8,187 bases of DNA from an uncultured Eubacteriales bacterium (GCA_900320235.1 ONRO01000142.1:1-8187); one strand, 5' to 3'; positions 1 to 6,242 are shown, counted from the first letter of the stretch. Notes: generated by a model from the sequence alone, not told the origin. Numbers and translations: made by a program.

Positions 1-16
1 AACCGACGGTGGTGGG

Positions 17-45
17 TTGACAGTGATTTAAGGTTGTGGTAAAAT
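17..45 (+). promoter_or_regulatory. Sigma-A type promoter of the thi operon
   Basis: TTGACA at 17-22 is a perfect -35 box. It is followed by 17 bases and TAAAAT at 40-45, a -10 box with one mismatch to TATAAT. A TG at 37-38 gives an extended -10. The predicted transcription start is near 51-53, exactly where the riboswitch aptamer begins, so the leader would have almost no RNA ahead of the aptamer. Read directly from the sequence; the start site itself is inferred. Confidence 0.8.
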
Positions 46-51
46 ATAAAA

Positions 52-139
52 AGTCAAGGGGAGCTTGTAAACTTGCTGAGAGGAAGGTGTGACCTTCGAC
101 CCGTAACCTGATTTGGATAATGCCAACGTAGGGAATAAT
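52..139 (+). promoter_or_regulatory. TPP riboswitch aptamer (THI element)
   Basis: The conserved core is intact. AGGGGAG at 57-63 is followed by CTGAGA at 76-81, the pyrimidine-sensing loop, and by a GGATAATGCC block at 115-124 and GTAGGGA at 128-134, the pyrophosphate-sensing side. P2 pairs GGG 58-60 with CCC 100-102. An optional P3a helix is perfect: GAAGGT 83-88 with ACCTTC 92-97 and a GTG loop. P5 pairs TTGG 113-116 with CCAA 123-126. P3 is weak, two G-C pairs then a tandem U-U mismatch, and no canonical P1 is visible. TPP aptamers normally repress thiamine genes when TPP is plentiful, which fits the ten thi-linked genes downstream. Confidence 0.95.
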
Positions 140-150
140 ATGTCTGTATG

Positions 151-185
151 AGAGGCTGCCGGATCGGGAGTCTCTTTATTATTTT
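151..185 (+). terminator. Riboswitch expression-platform terminator
   Basis: AGAGGCT at 151-157 pairs with AGTCTCT at 169-175, seven base pairs including one G-U. An inner CCG 159-161 / CGG 165-167 stem caps it with a GAT loop. A T-rich run, TTTATTATTTT at 175-185, follows at once. This is a standard Rho-independent terminator lying between the aptamer and thiS, so control by TPP is most likely premature termination. The 5' arm repeats TGAGAGG of the aptamer core (77-83 and 149-155), so the 3' arm could alternatively pair with the unliganded aptamer. That switch is an inference. Confidence 0.85.
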
Positions 186-237
186 ACAGATATCTGACCG
201 GGTCAAATTAATAACCGGAGCAAAAGGAGGTTTTAGA

Positions 238-432
238 ATGGTAATAATAAACGGTAGTGCAGAAAATGCTGCCGGAATAACTGTTGCGGAATATATTTCA
301 AAAACTGACTATAATAAAAACCGTGTTGCAGTTGAAATTAACGGTAAAATAGTTCCAAAATCATTGTATAATGAAACCGTTATTAATGACGGCGATACAG
401 TTGAAATCGTAGGTTTTGTAGGAGGCGGCTGA
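238..432 (+). CDS. thiS: Sulfur carrier protein ThiS
   Basis: Small ubiquitin-like (beta-grasp) sulfur carrier of 64 residues, close to the usual 62-70. Its C-terminal Gly is adenylated by ThiF and converted to the thiocarboxylate that delivers sulfur to ThiG for thiazole formation. The protein ends in VGFVGGG, so the essential diglycine tail is present, and the VAVEINGKIVP stretch is the usual central strand region. The start at 238 is chosen because AGGAGG at 225-230 lies seven bases upstream. An in-frame ATG at 148 would overlap the attenuator and is not credible. It is the first gene after the riboswitch and ends one base before thiF; its last codons contain the thiF ribosome binding site. 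Confidence 0.95.
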   Translation: MVIINGSAENAAGITVAEYISKTDYNKNRVAVEINGKIVPKSLYNETVINDGDTVEIVGFVGGG

Positions 433-433
433 A

Positions 434-1258
434 ATGAGCTTTGATGCTGTACAGGCTAAAAGATATGCAAGACATTTTGTTCTTAAGGAAATAGGAATCA
501 AAGGTCAGAAAAAGCTTTCAGAATCTAAAGTTCTCGTAATAGGAGCCGGAGGACTTGGTTCACCTGCAATAATGTATCTTGCATCAGCTGGAGTAGGAAC
601 TATCGGAATTGCAGACTATGATAAGGTTGATCTGTCAAATCTTCAAAGACAAATAATACATACAACAGAGAGAACAGGTCAGAGTAAAACAACTTCAGCA
701 GAAAATACTGCAACAGCAATTAATCCCGAAATCAATATTATTACGATAAATGAAAGACTTGTACCGGAAAATATTATCAGAATTATCTCCGGCTATGATT
801 TCATTCTTGACTGTACAGACAGGTTTGAAACAAAGTTTCTGATAAATGACGCTTGTGTTATTGCAAGAAAGCCGTTTTCACATGCCGGAGTAATACGATT
901 TGAAGGACAGGCTATGACTTATGTTCCCGGTAATGGACCGTGTCTGAGATGTCTTATGGGTTCAGTTCCACATGATTCTGATACCTGCAGTGAAGCGGGT
1001 GTTGTCGGTGCGGCTGCTGGAGTTCTTGGAAGCATTCAGGCTCTTGAAGCCGTGAAATATCTTACATCTTCCGGAAAACTACTTTGTGGAAGAGTGCTGA
1101 CCTTTGATGGACTCAATATGAATGTACGAGTACATCAGATGGCAGGCAGTGATCCCCGTTGTGCTGTCTGCGGTAAAGCACCTGTAATAACGAACCTTAT
1201 TGAAAATCAGAATGATTATCTTATCAGTTGCAGTAATACAGGCGGTGAATTTATATGA
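434..1258 (+). CDS. thiF: ThiS adenylyltransferase ThiF
   Basis: E1-like enzyme of the ThiF/MoeB family, 274 residues. It uses ATP to adenylate the ThiS C-terminus and assists sulfur loading. Visible features are the nucleotide-binding GAGGLGSP (37-44), an acidic DYD with the conserved N69 and R72 (VDLSNLQRQ region), and DCTD (126-129). Two zinc-binding CxxC pairs are present at C170/C173 and C243/C246, plus C185 in DTCSEAGVVG. C185 corresponds to the sulfur-transfer cysteine (Cys184) of E. coli ThiF. MoeB of molybdopterin synthesis is the main alternative, but the thiS-thiF-thiG order decides for ThiF. AGGAGG at 420-425 lies within the thiS end, and the stop overlaps the next start as ATGA. 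Confidence 0.95.
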   Translation: MSFDAVQAKRYARHFVLKEIGIKGQKKLSESKVLVIGAGGLGSPAIMYLASAGVGTIGIADYDKVDLSNLQRQIIHTTERTGQSKTTSAENTATAINPEINIITINERLVPENIIRIISGYDFILDCTDRFETKFLINDACVIARKPFSHAGVIRFEGQAMTYVPGNGPCLRCLMGSVPHDSDTCSEAGVVGAAAGVLGSIQALEAVKYLTSSGKLLCGRVLTFDGLNMNVRVHQMAGSDPRCAVCGKAPVITNLIENQNDYLISCSNTGGEFI

Positions 1259-1554
1259 CTGAAAAAATAGATATTAAAGATTACAGAATTACCGATCAGG
1301 ATATACTTGTTGATCTCAGGGACAGAACTGTCTTCAACTTCGGCACAATACCAGGGGCTGTAAATATTCCGGTTGATGAGATTGACAAATTGTATTTACT
1401 GCCTCAGAGCAAACGTATTGTTTTGTTTTGCCAGAAAGGTGAGATAAGCTCAGATATTGCTGATCTGCTTGATGAAAACGGATTCAAAACAGCCGAACTG
1501 CTCGGAGGATATCGTGAATATTTAAAAAATAATATGTTACTTCAGATTGATTGA
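1255..1554 (+). CDS. Stand-alone rhodanese-domain protein, likely sulfur donor to ThiS
   Basis: Single rhodanese (sulfurtransferase) domain of 99 residues without signal peptide or membrane segment, so cytoplasmic. Family marks are VDLRD (19-23), GTIPGAVNIP (30-39) and the active-site loop CQKGEIS with Cys59. LLGGY follows at 82-86, in the position of the family's final GG. Rhodaneses carry a persulfide on this cysteine. In E. coli the rhodanese domain of ThiI provides the persulfide for thiazole sulfur, so a separate domain between thiF and thiG probably does the same for ThiS-COAMP. That role is inferred from context. It overlaps thiF by four bases (ATGA) and has GGTGA at 1244-1248, so translation is probably coupled. 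Confidence 0.9.
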   Translation: MTEKIDIKDYRITDQDILVDLRDRTVFNFGTIPGAVNIPVDEIDKLYLLPQSKRIVLFCQKGEISSDIADLLDENGFKTAELLGGYREYLKNNMLLQID

Positions 1555-1590
1555 TAGAAATAAAATTTTTAAAAGAAAGAGGTGCCGTTA

Positions 1591-2364
1591 ATGAATAATG
1601 ATGATAAACTGATATTAGGCGGAAAGGAATTCAGATCCCGTTTTATTCTTGGTTCAGGAAAATATTCTCTATCGCTTATTGAAGCAGCTGTAAAATATGC
1701 TGGAGCAGAAATAATCACTCTTGCCGTGAGAAGGGCAAATACAAAAGAACATGAAAACATACTTGATTATATTCCCGATAATGTAACATTACTGCCGAAT
1801 ACATCAGGTGCAAGAAATGCAGAGGAAGCAGTCAGAATAGCCAGACTTGCAAGAGAACTTGGATGCGGCGATTTCGTAAAGATTGAAATAATGAGAGATT
1901 CAAAGTATCTTCTGCCGGATAATAATGAAACAATAAAAGCAACAGAAATACTCTCTGAAGAAGGTTTCGTTGTGCTTCCGTACATGTATCCGGATCTATA
2001 TTCAGCAAGAGATCTTGTGAATGCCGGAGCTGCTGCAGTAATGCCGCTCGCTTCACCAATCGGCTCAAACAAAGGTCTGGCAACAAAAGAGTTTATACAG
2101 ATACTTATAGATGAAATTGATTTACCGGTAATTGTAGATGCCGGAATAGGACGTCCGTCACAGGCATGTGAAGCAATGGAAATGGGCGCAGCTGCAATAA
2201 TGTCAAACACTGCTCTTGCAACTGCAGGCGATCTTCCGATGATGGCATCTGCATTCAGAGCGGCTGTTGAAGCAGGCAGAAAGGCATATCTTGCAAAACC
2301 CGGCCGGGTACTTACAAGAGGTGCATCAGCATCAGACCCGCTTACGGGATTTCTTCATAACTGA
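1591..2364 (+). CDS. thiG: Thiazole synthase ThiG
   Basis: TIM-barrel enzyme of 257 residues, a typical length. It condenses 1-deoxy-D-xylulose 5-phosphate, dehydroglycine and ThiS thiocarboxylate into the thiazole phosphate. Lys97 in FVKIEI is the expected Schiff-base lysine for DXP, with Glu99 two residues on. LPNTSGA (68-74), SPIGSNKGL (155-163) and DAGIGRPS (183-190) are phosphate and active-site loops of the family. The ATG at 1591 is preferred to the in-frame GTG at 1582 because GAGGTG at 1579-1584 is the ribosome binding site and would overlap that GTG. The 36 bases before it (1555-1590) are A/T-rich and contain no terminator, so it belongs to the same transcript. Confidence 0.96.
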   Translation: MNNDDKLILGGKEFRSRFILGSGKYSLSLIEAAVKYAGAEIITLAVRRANTKEHENILDYIPDNVTLLPNTSGARNAEEAVRIARLARELGCGDFVKIEIMRDSKYLLPDNNETIKATEILSEEGFVVLPYMYPDLYSARDLVNAGAAAVMPLASPIGSNKGLATKEFIQILIDEIDLPVIVDAGIGRPSQACEAMEMGAAAIMSNTALATAGDLPMMASAFRAAVEAGRKAYLAKPGRVLTRGASASDPLTGFLHN

Positions 2365-2375
2365 GGGTGAGCAGA

Positions 2376-3629
2376 ATGGAAAACAGTTTTTTCGTAGATA
2401 GTGAAAAGCTTTCTGAAGCAGCACTTGAAAAAAAGCATCGTCTTGAAAATGATCCTTCGAGCCGTACAAATCATATGGAATATATGAAAGGTATGGAGGT
2501 GATCAGTTCTGATATTTGTGAAAAAGTAATGTCTCAGGTTAATGAATATGATTACAGTCAATACAGTGCCCGTGATGTTGTTACTGCACTTGAGCATGAA
2601 AGCTGCAGTATAGAAGATTTCAAGGCGCTGTTATCTCCTGCAGCAGAGCCATATCTTGAAAGGATGGCTCAGAAAGCAAAGGCTGAAACAGTGAAGCATT
2701 TCGGTAACACAGTATATCTTTTCACACCTCTCTATATAGCAAATTACTGTGAAAACTACTGTGTTTACTGTGGTTTTAATTGTTATAATGATATAAGAAG
2801 AATGAAACTCAATATGGAACAGATCGAGCATGAGATGAAGGTTATCTCAGATTCAGGAATGGAAGAAATTCTGATTCTTACTGGTGAAAGCAGGGCTAAA
2901 AGCAGCGTAGAATATATTGGTGAAGCATGCAAACTGGCGAGAAAATATTTCCGCATGGTCGGACTGGAAATATATCCTGTCAATACAGATGAATATAGAT
3001 ACCTGCATGAATGCGGAGCAGACTATGTAACAGTATTTCAGGAAACATATGATGCTGAAAAATACGAAACCCTCCATCTTTTAGGACATAAGCGTGTATG
3101 GCCCTATCGTTTTGATTCTCAGGAAAGAGCATTAATGGGTGGAATGAGGGGAGCAGGTTTTTCAGCTTTGCTTGGACTTTCAGATTTCAGAAAGGATGCA
3201 CTTGCAAGTGCACTGCATGTATATTATCTGCAAAGAAAATATCCACATGCTGAGATGTCACTGTCCTGTCCGAGACTTAGACCTATTATCAATAATGATA
3301 AGATTAATCCTCTTGATGTCCATGAGACACAGCTATGTCAGGTTCTGTGTGCATATCGGATATTTATGCCGTATGTTGGAATAACTGTATCTTCAAGAGA
3401 AAGCGAATCCTTCAGAAACGGAATTGTAAAAATAGCAGCAACAAAAATATCTGCCGGAGTATCAACAGGTATAGGAGACCACGAAAGTAAATACAGCGGA
3501 AAGGAGTCAGACGGAGCTGAGGGTGATGAACAGTTTGAAATAAGCGATGACAGAAGTTTTGAAAAGATGTATAAGGATATGTCTTCAGAAGGTCTTCAGC
3601 CTGTTCTTAATGATTACCTTTATGTCTGA
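2376..3629 (+). CDS. thiH: 2-iminoacetate (dehydroglycine) synthase ThiH, radical SAM
   Basis: Radical-SAM tyrosine lyase, 417 residues, which cleaves tyrosine to dehydroglycine and p-cresol for ThiG. The 4Fe-4S motif is C125-x3-C129-x2-C132 in YCENYCVYCGF. LILTGESR (166-173), EIYPV (198-202) and SCPRLRP (297-303) are family signatures, and GDEQFEISDDRS (383-394) with LQPV (407-410) mark the C-terminal cluster region. It is about 40 residues longer than E. coli ThiH (377), mainly at the N-terminus, plus a polar insert at about 366-382. I recall similar N-termini in clostridial ThiH. ATG 2376 is chosen over the in-frame GTG 2367 because GAGGGTGA (2363-2370) serves as its ribosome binding site. 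HydG is related, but this gene lies between thiG and tenI. Confidence 0.95.
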   Translation: MENSFFVDSEKLSEAALEKKHRLENDPSSRTNHMEYMKGMEVISSDICEKVMSQVNEYDYSQYSARDVVTALEHESCSIEDFKALLSPAAEPYLERMAQKAKAETVKHFGNTVYLFTPLYIANYCENYCVYCGFNCYNDIRRMKLNMEQIEHEMKVISDSGMEEILILTGESRAKSSVEYIGEACKLARKYFRMVGLEIYPVNTDEYRYLHECGADYVTVFQETYDAEKYETLHLLGHKRVWPYRFDSQERALMGGMRGAGFSALLGLSDFRKDALASALHVYYLQRKYPHAEMSLSCPRLRPIINNDKINPLDVHETQLCQVLCAYRIFMPYVGITVSSRESESFRNGIVKIAATKISAGVSTGIGDHESKYSGKESDGAEGDEQFEISDDRSFEKMYKDMSSEGLQPVLNDYLYV

Positions 3630-4233
3630 AATAATATGCATTACAAACCGAAAACTGTGCAAAGATGATTTTTTTCTTCAACTGGAAAAAATTGCAGCAG
3701 CCCATCCGGACAGTATAGTTCTCAGAGAAAAGGATCTGGATGAAAACGAATATTATACTCTTTCAAAAAAAGTCAGGGATCTCTGTTATAGTAAGAACAC
3801 AGAATTCACCATGCATTATTATTATAAAGCAGCAATTAATCTGGGAGTAAGAAGAATACATCTTCCTCTTCATACTCTGATGGAAATGAATAATGAGGAA
3901 AAAAAGTTTTTCAGAGTAATAGGTGTTTCTTGTCATAGTACAGAGGAAGCAGAGTCTGCTGAAAAGCTCGGAGCGACCTATATAACTGCCGGACATATTT
4001 ACAATACAGACTGTAAAGCAGGACTTCCGGGCAGAGGACTGGGTTTTCTTAATGAGATCAGAAAGAAAGTTGGTCTGTCTGTCTATGGAATCGGAGGTAT
4101 ATCAGTCGAAAATGCAAAAGATGTAATTTTATCAGGAGCCGATGGTATCTGTATTATGAGCGGGTTTATGAAAAGCCCTGATCCGTGCAGACTTGTTTCT
4201 TTGCTCAGGGAGGTAACACAGAACAATGGATAA
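3622..4233 (+). CDS. tenI: Thiazole tautomerase TenI (ThiE paralogue)
   Basis: TIM-barrel protein of 203 residues in the ThiE/TenI family. TenI aromatises the ThiG product to the form ThiE uses. The diagnostic stretch GHIYNTDCK (124-132) followed by GLPGRG matches the TenI type; His125 corresponds to catalytic His122 of B. subtilis TenI. The thiamine-phosphate synthase residues are missing: NDD is replaced by MHYYYK at 64-69, and the TKTK-like phosphate loop is absent. The phosphate loop YGIGGIS and IMSGFM near the C-terminus are retained. The start overlaps the last eight bases of thiH and lacks a clear Shine-Dalgarno site, which suggests coupled translation. An in-frame ATG at 3547 lies deep inside thiH and is rejected. 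Confidence 0.92.
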   Translation: MSEIICITNRKLCKDDFFLQLEKIAAAHPDSIVLREKDLDENEYYTLSKKVRDLCYSKNTEFTMHYYYKAAINLGVRRIHLPLHTLMEMNNEEKKFFRVIGVSCHSTEEAESAEKLGATYITAGHIYNTDCKAGLPGRGLGFLNEIRKKVGLSVYGIGGISVENAKDVILSGADGICIMSGFMKSPDPCRLVSLLREVTQNNG

Positions 4234-4858
4234 AAATAGTTTATTATTATATGCAATAACAGACAGTGACTGTATAGGCGAAAGAGATTTTTTCACAGAA
4301 GTTGAAAACGCTCTTAAAGGCGGTGTAACAATATTACAGCTTCGTGAAAAGAGCCTGACAACACAAGAACTGACAGAAAAGTCAAAAAAGCTTAAAGTCG
4401 TTTGTCAGAAATATGATGTTCCGCTTATAATAAACGATGATGTAAAAGCGGCAATAGACAGCGGTGCAGACGGTGTCCATGTAGGAGCAGATGATATGAA
4501 TGTTTCTGAAATACGCAATCTGGCCGGAAACAGTTTTATCATTGGTGCAACCGCAAAAACTGCAGAACAGGCACTCAGTGCACAAAAACAAGGGGCAGAT
4601 TATCTTGGCTGTGGTGCATTGTTCACATCACCTACAAAGCAGAATGCAAAACCTATGAAGGTACAGACTCTGAAAGAAATCACTTCTGCAGTAAGCATTC
4701 CGGTCGTAGCAATCGGAGGACTCAGCTATGATAATATTGATATAATAACAGACAGCGGTGTAGCCGGTGCAGCGTTAATATCAGCAATATTTGCTGAAAG
4801 TGATGTGAAAGCTGCTGCAGAAAGATTAAAAATAAAACTTCAGAAAATGAGGAAATAA
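4226..4858 (+). CDS. thiE: Thiamine-phosphate synthase ThiE
   Basis: TIM-barrel enzyme of 210 residues, the usual length. It joins HMP pyrophosphate to thiazole phosphate, giving thiamine phosphate and pyrophosphate. Family residues are all visible: QLREK (38-42), NDD (70-72), GVHVG (83-87) and IGATAKT (106-112). GALFTSPTK (130-138) carries the Thr and Lys that bind pyrophosphate, and VVAIGGL (160-166) is the phosphate loop. It overlaps tenI by eight bases, with AGGGAGGT at 4207-4214 as ribosome binding site. The pair tenI-thiE therefore holds one paralogue with synthase residues and one without, which supports separate roles. Confidence 0.95.
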   Translation: MDKNSLLLYAITDSDCIGERDFFTEVENALKGGVTILQLREKSLTTQELTEKSKKLKVVCQKYDVPLIINDDVKAAIDSGADGVHVGADDMNVSEIRNLAGNSFIIGATAKTAEQALSAQKQGADYLGCGALFTSPTKQNAKPMKVQTLKEITSAVSIPVVAIGGLSYDNIDIITDSGVAGAALISAIFAESDVKAAAERLKIKLQKMRK

Positions 4859-4859
4859 T

Positions 4860-5326
4860 ATGTGTTTGATTTGTGACAGAATCAAAATGATAAAGGAAGG
4901 AAATAATCCGTACTTTGTCATGGAACTAAAAACAGGGTATGTTGTGATAGGAGATAATCAGCATTTTTACGGATATACTCTTTTTCTTTATAAGAATCAC
5001 AATCATACAGAATTGTTTCAGCTTGAGAAAGATGAAAGAAAACAATTCATGGAAGAAATGATAATGGTTGCTGAGGCAGTAGGAAATGCCTTTCATCCTG
5101 AAAAAATGAATCATGAGCTGCTGGAATGGGTGACGCACATCTTCACTGGCATCTTTATCCGAGAGTAAACGGAGATATCGAAAAATACGGAAATAACGGA
5201 AAAGGTCCTGTCTGGTGGTATCCGATGGAAAAAATGTACTCAGAAGATAACCGTCCGACTGAACAGCAGCTTGAGCAAATGAAAGAAAAGCTGAAATATG
5301 AGCTTGAAAAACTTATGGTTAACTGA
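4860..5326 (+). pseudogene. HIT-family (histidine triad) hydrolase, single-base frameshift
   Basis: The first part (4860-5168, 102 residues) starts MCLICDRIKMI and reads as a HIT-family N-terminus up to MNHELL near 5123. It then goes off frame and stops at 5166-5168. The homology continues in another frame from about 5123: GMGDAHLHWHLYPR, with the histidine triad HLHWHLY, then GPVWWYPMEKMY, ending at 5326. Restoring one G at 5123-5124 (CTGGAATG to CTGGGAATG) would give about 155 residues, normal for the family. HIT proteins hydrolyse or transfer nucleoside monophosphates; the substrate here is unknown. No slippery heptamer is visible at the junction. It may be a real lesion or a sequencing error. 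GAGGA at 4849-4853 is the ribosome binding site, and the start is one base after the thiE stop. Confidence 0.8.
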
Positions 5327-5334
5327 AAAAGTTT

Positions 5335-5380
5335 TATAAAGCCAAAAAGCGGCAAATCGGGGACACCACTTTATGTCGCT
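5335..5380 (+). other. Two mutually exclusive hairpins in the gap before thiD
   Basis: The 94 bases from 5327 to 5420 hold no gene. AGCGGCA at 5348-5354 pairs with TGTCGCT at 5374-5380 (seven pairs, one G-U). TATAAAG at 5335-5341 pairs with CTTTATG at 5369-5375 (seven pairs, one G-U). The two 3' arms share 5374-5375, so both cannot form fully. Neither is followed by a T run, so these are not ordinary terminators. I see no convincing promoter and no second THI element. They may be an RNA processing or stability element, or chance. Confidence 0.4.
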
Positions 5381-5420
5381 ATATAAAAATAATGCGTTTT
5401 GGAGAGAAAGGAGTTTTTTG

Positions 5421-6218
5421 ATGAAAACAGCATTATCAATCGCAGGCAGTGATTCCTGCGGAGGCGCCGGTATTCAAGCAGATATCAAAACGATCACCCT
5501 GAATGGTGTATATGCTTCAAGCGCGGTAACAGCACTTACAGCACAGAATACCACAGGGGTACGTGCCGTTTACGAGGTTTCACCGGAATTTCTCGGGCAC
5601 CAGATCGATGCAGTTTTTGAAGATATCAGACCCGATGCAGTAAAGATAGGCATGGTATCGTCAGCTGCACTTATAGAAATAATAGCTGAAAGACTATTGT
5701 TCTATAAGGCAGAAAATATCGTTGTTGATCCGGTAATGGTAGCAACAAGCGGAGCAAGACTGATCAGTGAAGATGCTGTAAGCATACTAAAAGAAAAGCT
5801 TCTTCCGGTAGCACATGTAATAACACCGAATATTCCTGAAGCAGAGGTGCTTTCTGATATGAGAATAATCTCAAGAGATGAAATGGCACTTGCCGCAGAA
5901 ATAATACATCACAGATATCACAGTGCTGTACTTGTAAAGGGAGGGCATAGTGTAAGCGATGCGACTGATATTCTATGCTTTGGGAGTACATTCTCAACTT
6001 TCGAAGGCAATAAGATAGATAATCCAAATACACACGGAACAGGATGCACCTTATCTTCTGCAATAGCGGCTAATCTTGCAAAAGGATATACGATTGAAGA
6101 TGCTGTCAGAAAAGCAAAAGAATATATTTCAGGTGCATTATCTGCAATGCTCGATCTTGGTCATGGTTCCGGTCCGATGGATCATGCCTTTGATTATAAT
6201 GGTAAATTCAAAAACTAA
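5421..6218 (+). CDS. thiD: Hydroxymethylpyrimidine/phosphomethylpyrimidine kinase ThiD
   Basis: Ribokinase-fold kinase of 265 residues, typical for ThiD. It phosphorylates HMP to HMP-P and HMP-P to HMP-PP, the pyrimidine substrate of ThiE. Signatures in order are AGSDSCGGAGIQAD (8-21), QNTTGV (42-47), KIGM (75-78), VVDPVM (101-106), TPNIPEAE (135-142) and VKGGH (172-176). The catalytic NTHGTGCTLSSA at 203-214 has Cys209 in the anion hole. Pyridoxal kinase is related, but the context fixes the assignment. ATG 5421 follows AAAGGAG at 5407-5413 by seven bases, so the earlier in-frame ATG at 5373, without a ribosome binding site, is not used. It is the only gene in the operon preceded by a gap of more than 40 bases. 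Confidence 0.95.
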   Translation: MKTALSIAGSDSCGGAGIQADIKTITLNGVYASSAVTALTAQNTTGVRAVYEVSPEFLGHQIDAVFEDIRPDAVKIGMVSSAALIEIIAERLLFYKAENIVVDPVMVATSGARLISEDAVSILKEKLLPVAHVITPNIPEAEVLSDMRIISRDEMALAAEIIHHRYHSAVLVKGGHSVSDATDILCFGSTFSTFEGNKIDNPNTHGTGCTLSSAIAANLAKGYTIEDAVRKAKEYISGALSAMLDLGHGSGPMDHAFDYNGKFKN

Positions 6219-6242
6219 AAAATGCTTGAAAGGAAAATAATT

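Noticed and set aside
62..76. Direct repeat CTTG-TAAA-CTTG as a repeat element
   Set aside because: It lies within the P3 arm of the aptamer and is explained by that structure; it is too short to be a mobile or protein-binding repeat.
148..237. Extended thiS starting at ATG 148
   Set aside because: It has no good ribosome binding site, overlaps the attenuator hairpin, and would add 30 unrelated residues; ATG 238 has AGGAGG at the right spacing and gives the normal ThiS length.
1255..1554. Rhodanese as a C-terminal domain of ThiF joined by a frameshift
   Set aside because: ThiF is full length with both zinc pairs, and the rhodanese has its own ATG and GGTGA site; the four-base ATGA overlap is ordinary coupling.
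1569..2597. Several reverse-strand open frames across thiG and thiH
   Set aside because: They lie opposite strongly conserved genes, lack ribosome binding sites and resemble no family; they mirror the codon use of the + strand genes.
5115..5130. Programmed -1 frameshifting in the HIT gene
   Set aside because: The junction GAGCTGCTGGAATGG has no slippery heptamer with acceptable re-pairing, and the nearby A-run at 5101-5106 lies where the frame is still correct.
5327..5420. A second TPP riboswitch or a second promoter before thiD
   Set aside because: There is no CTGAGA or GGATAATGCC block, and the TATAAA sequences have no -35 box at a suitable distance.
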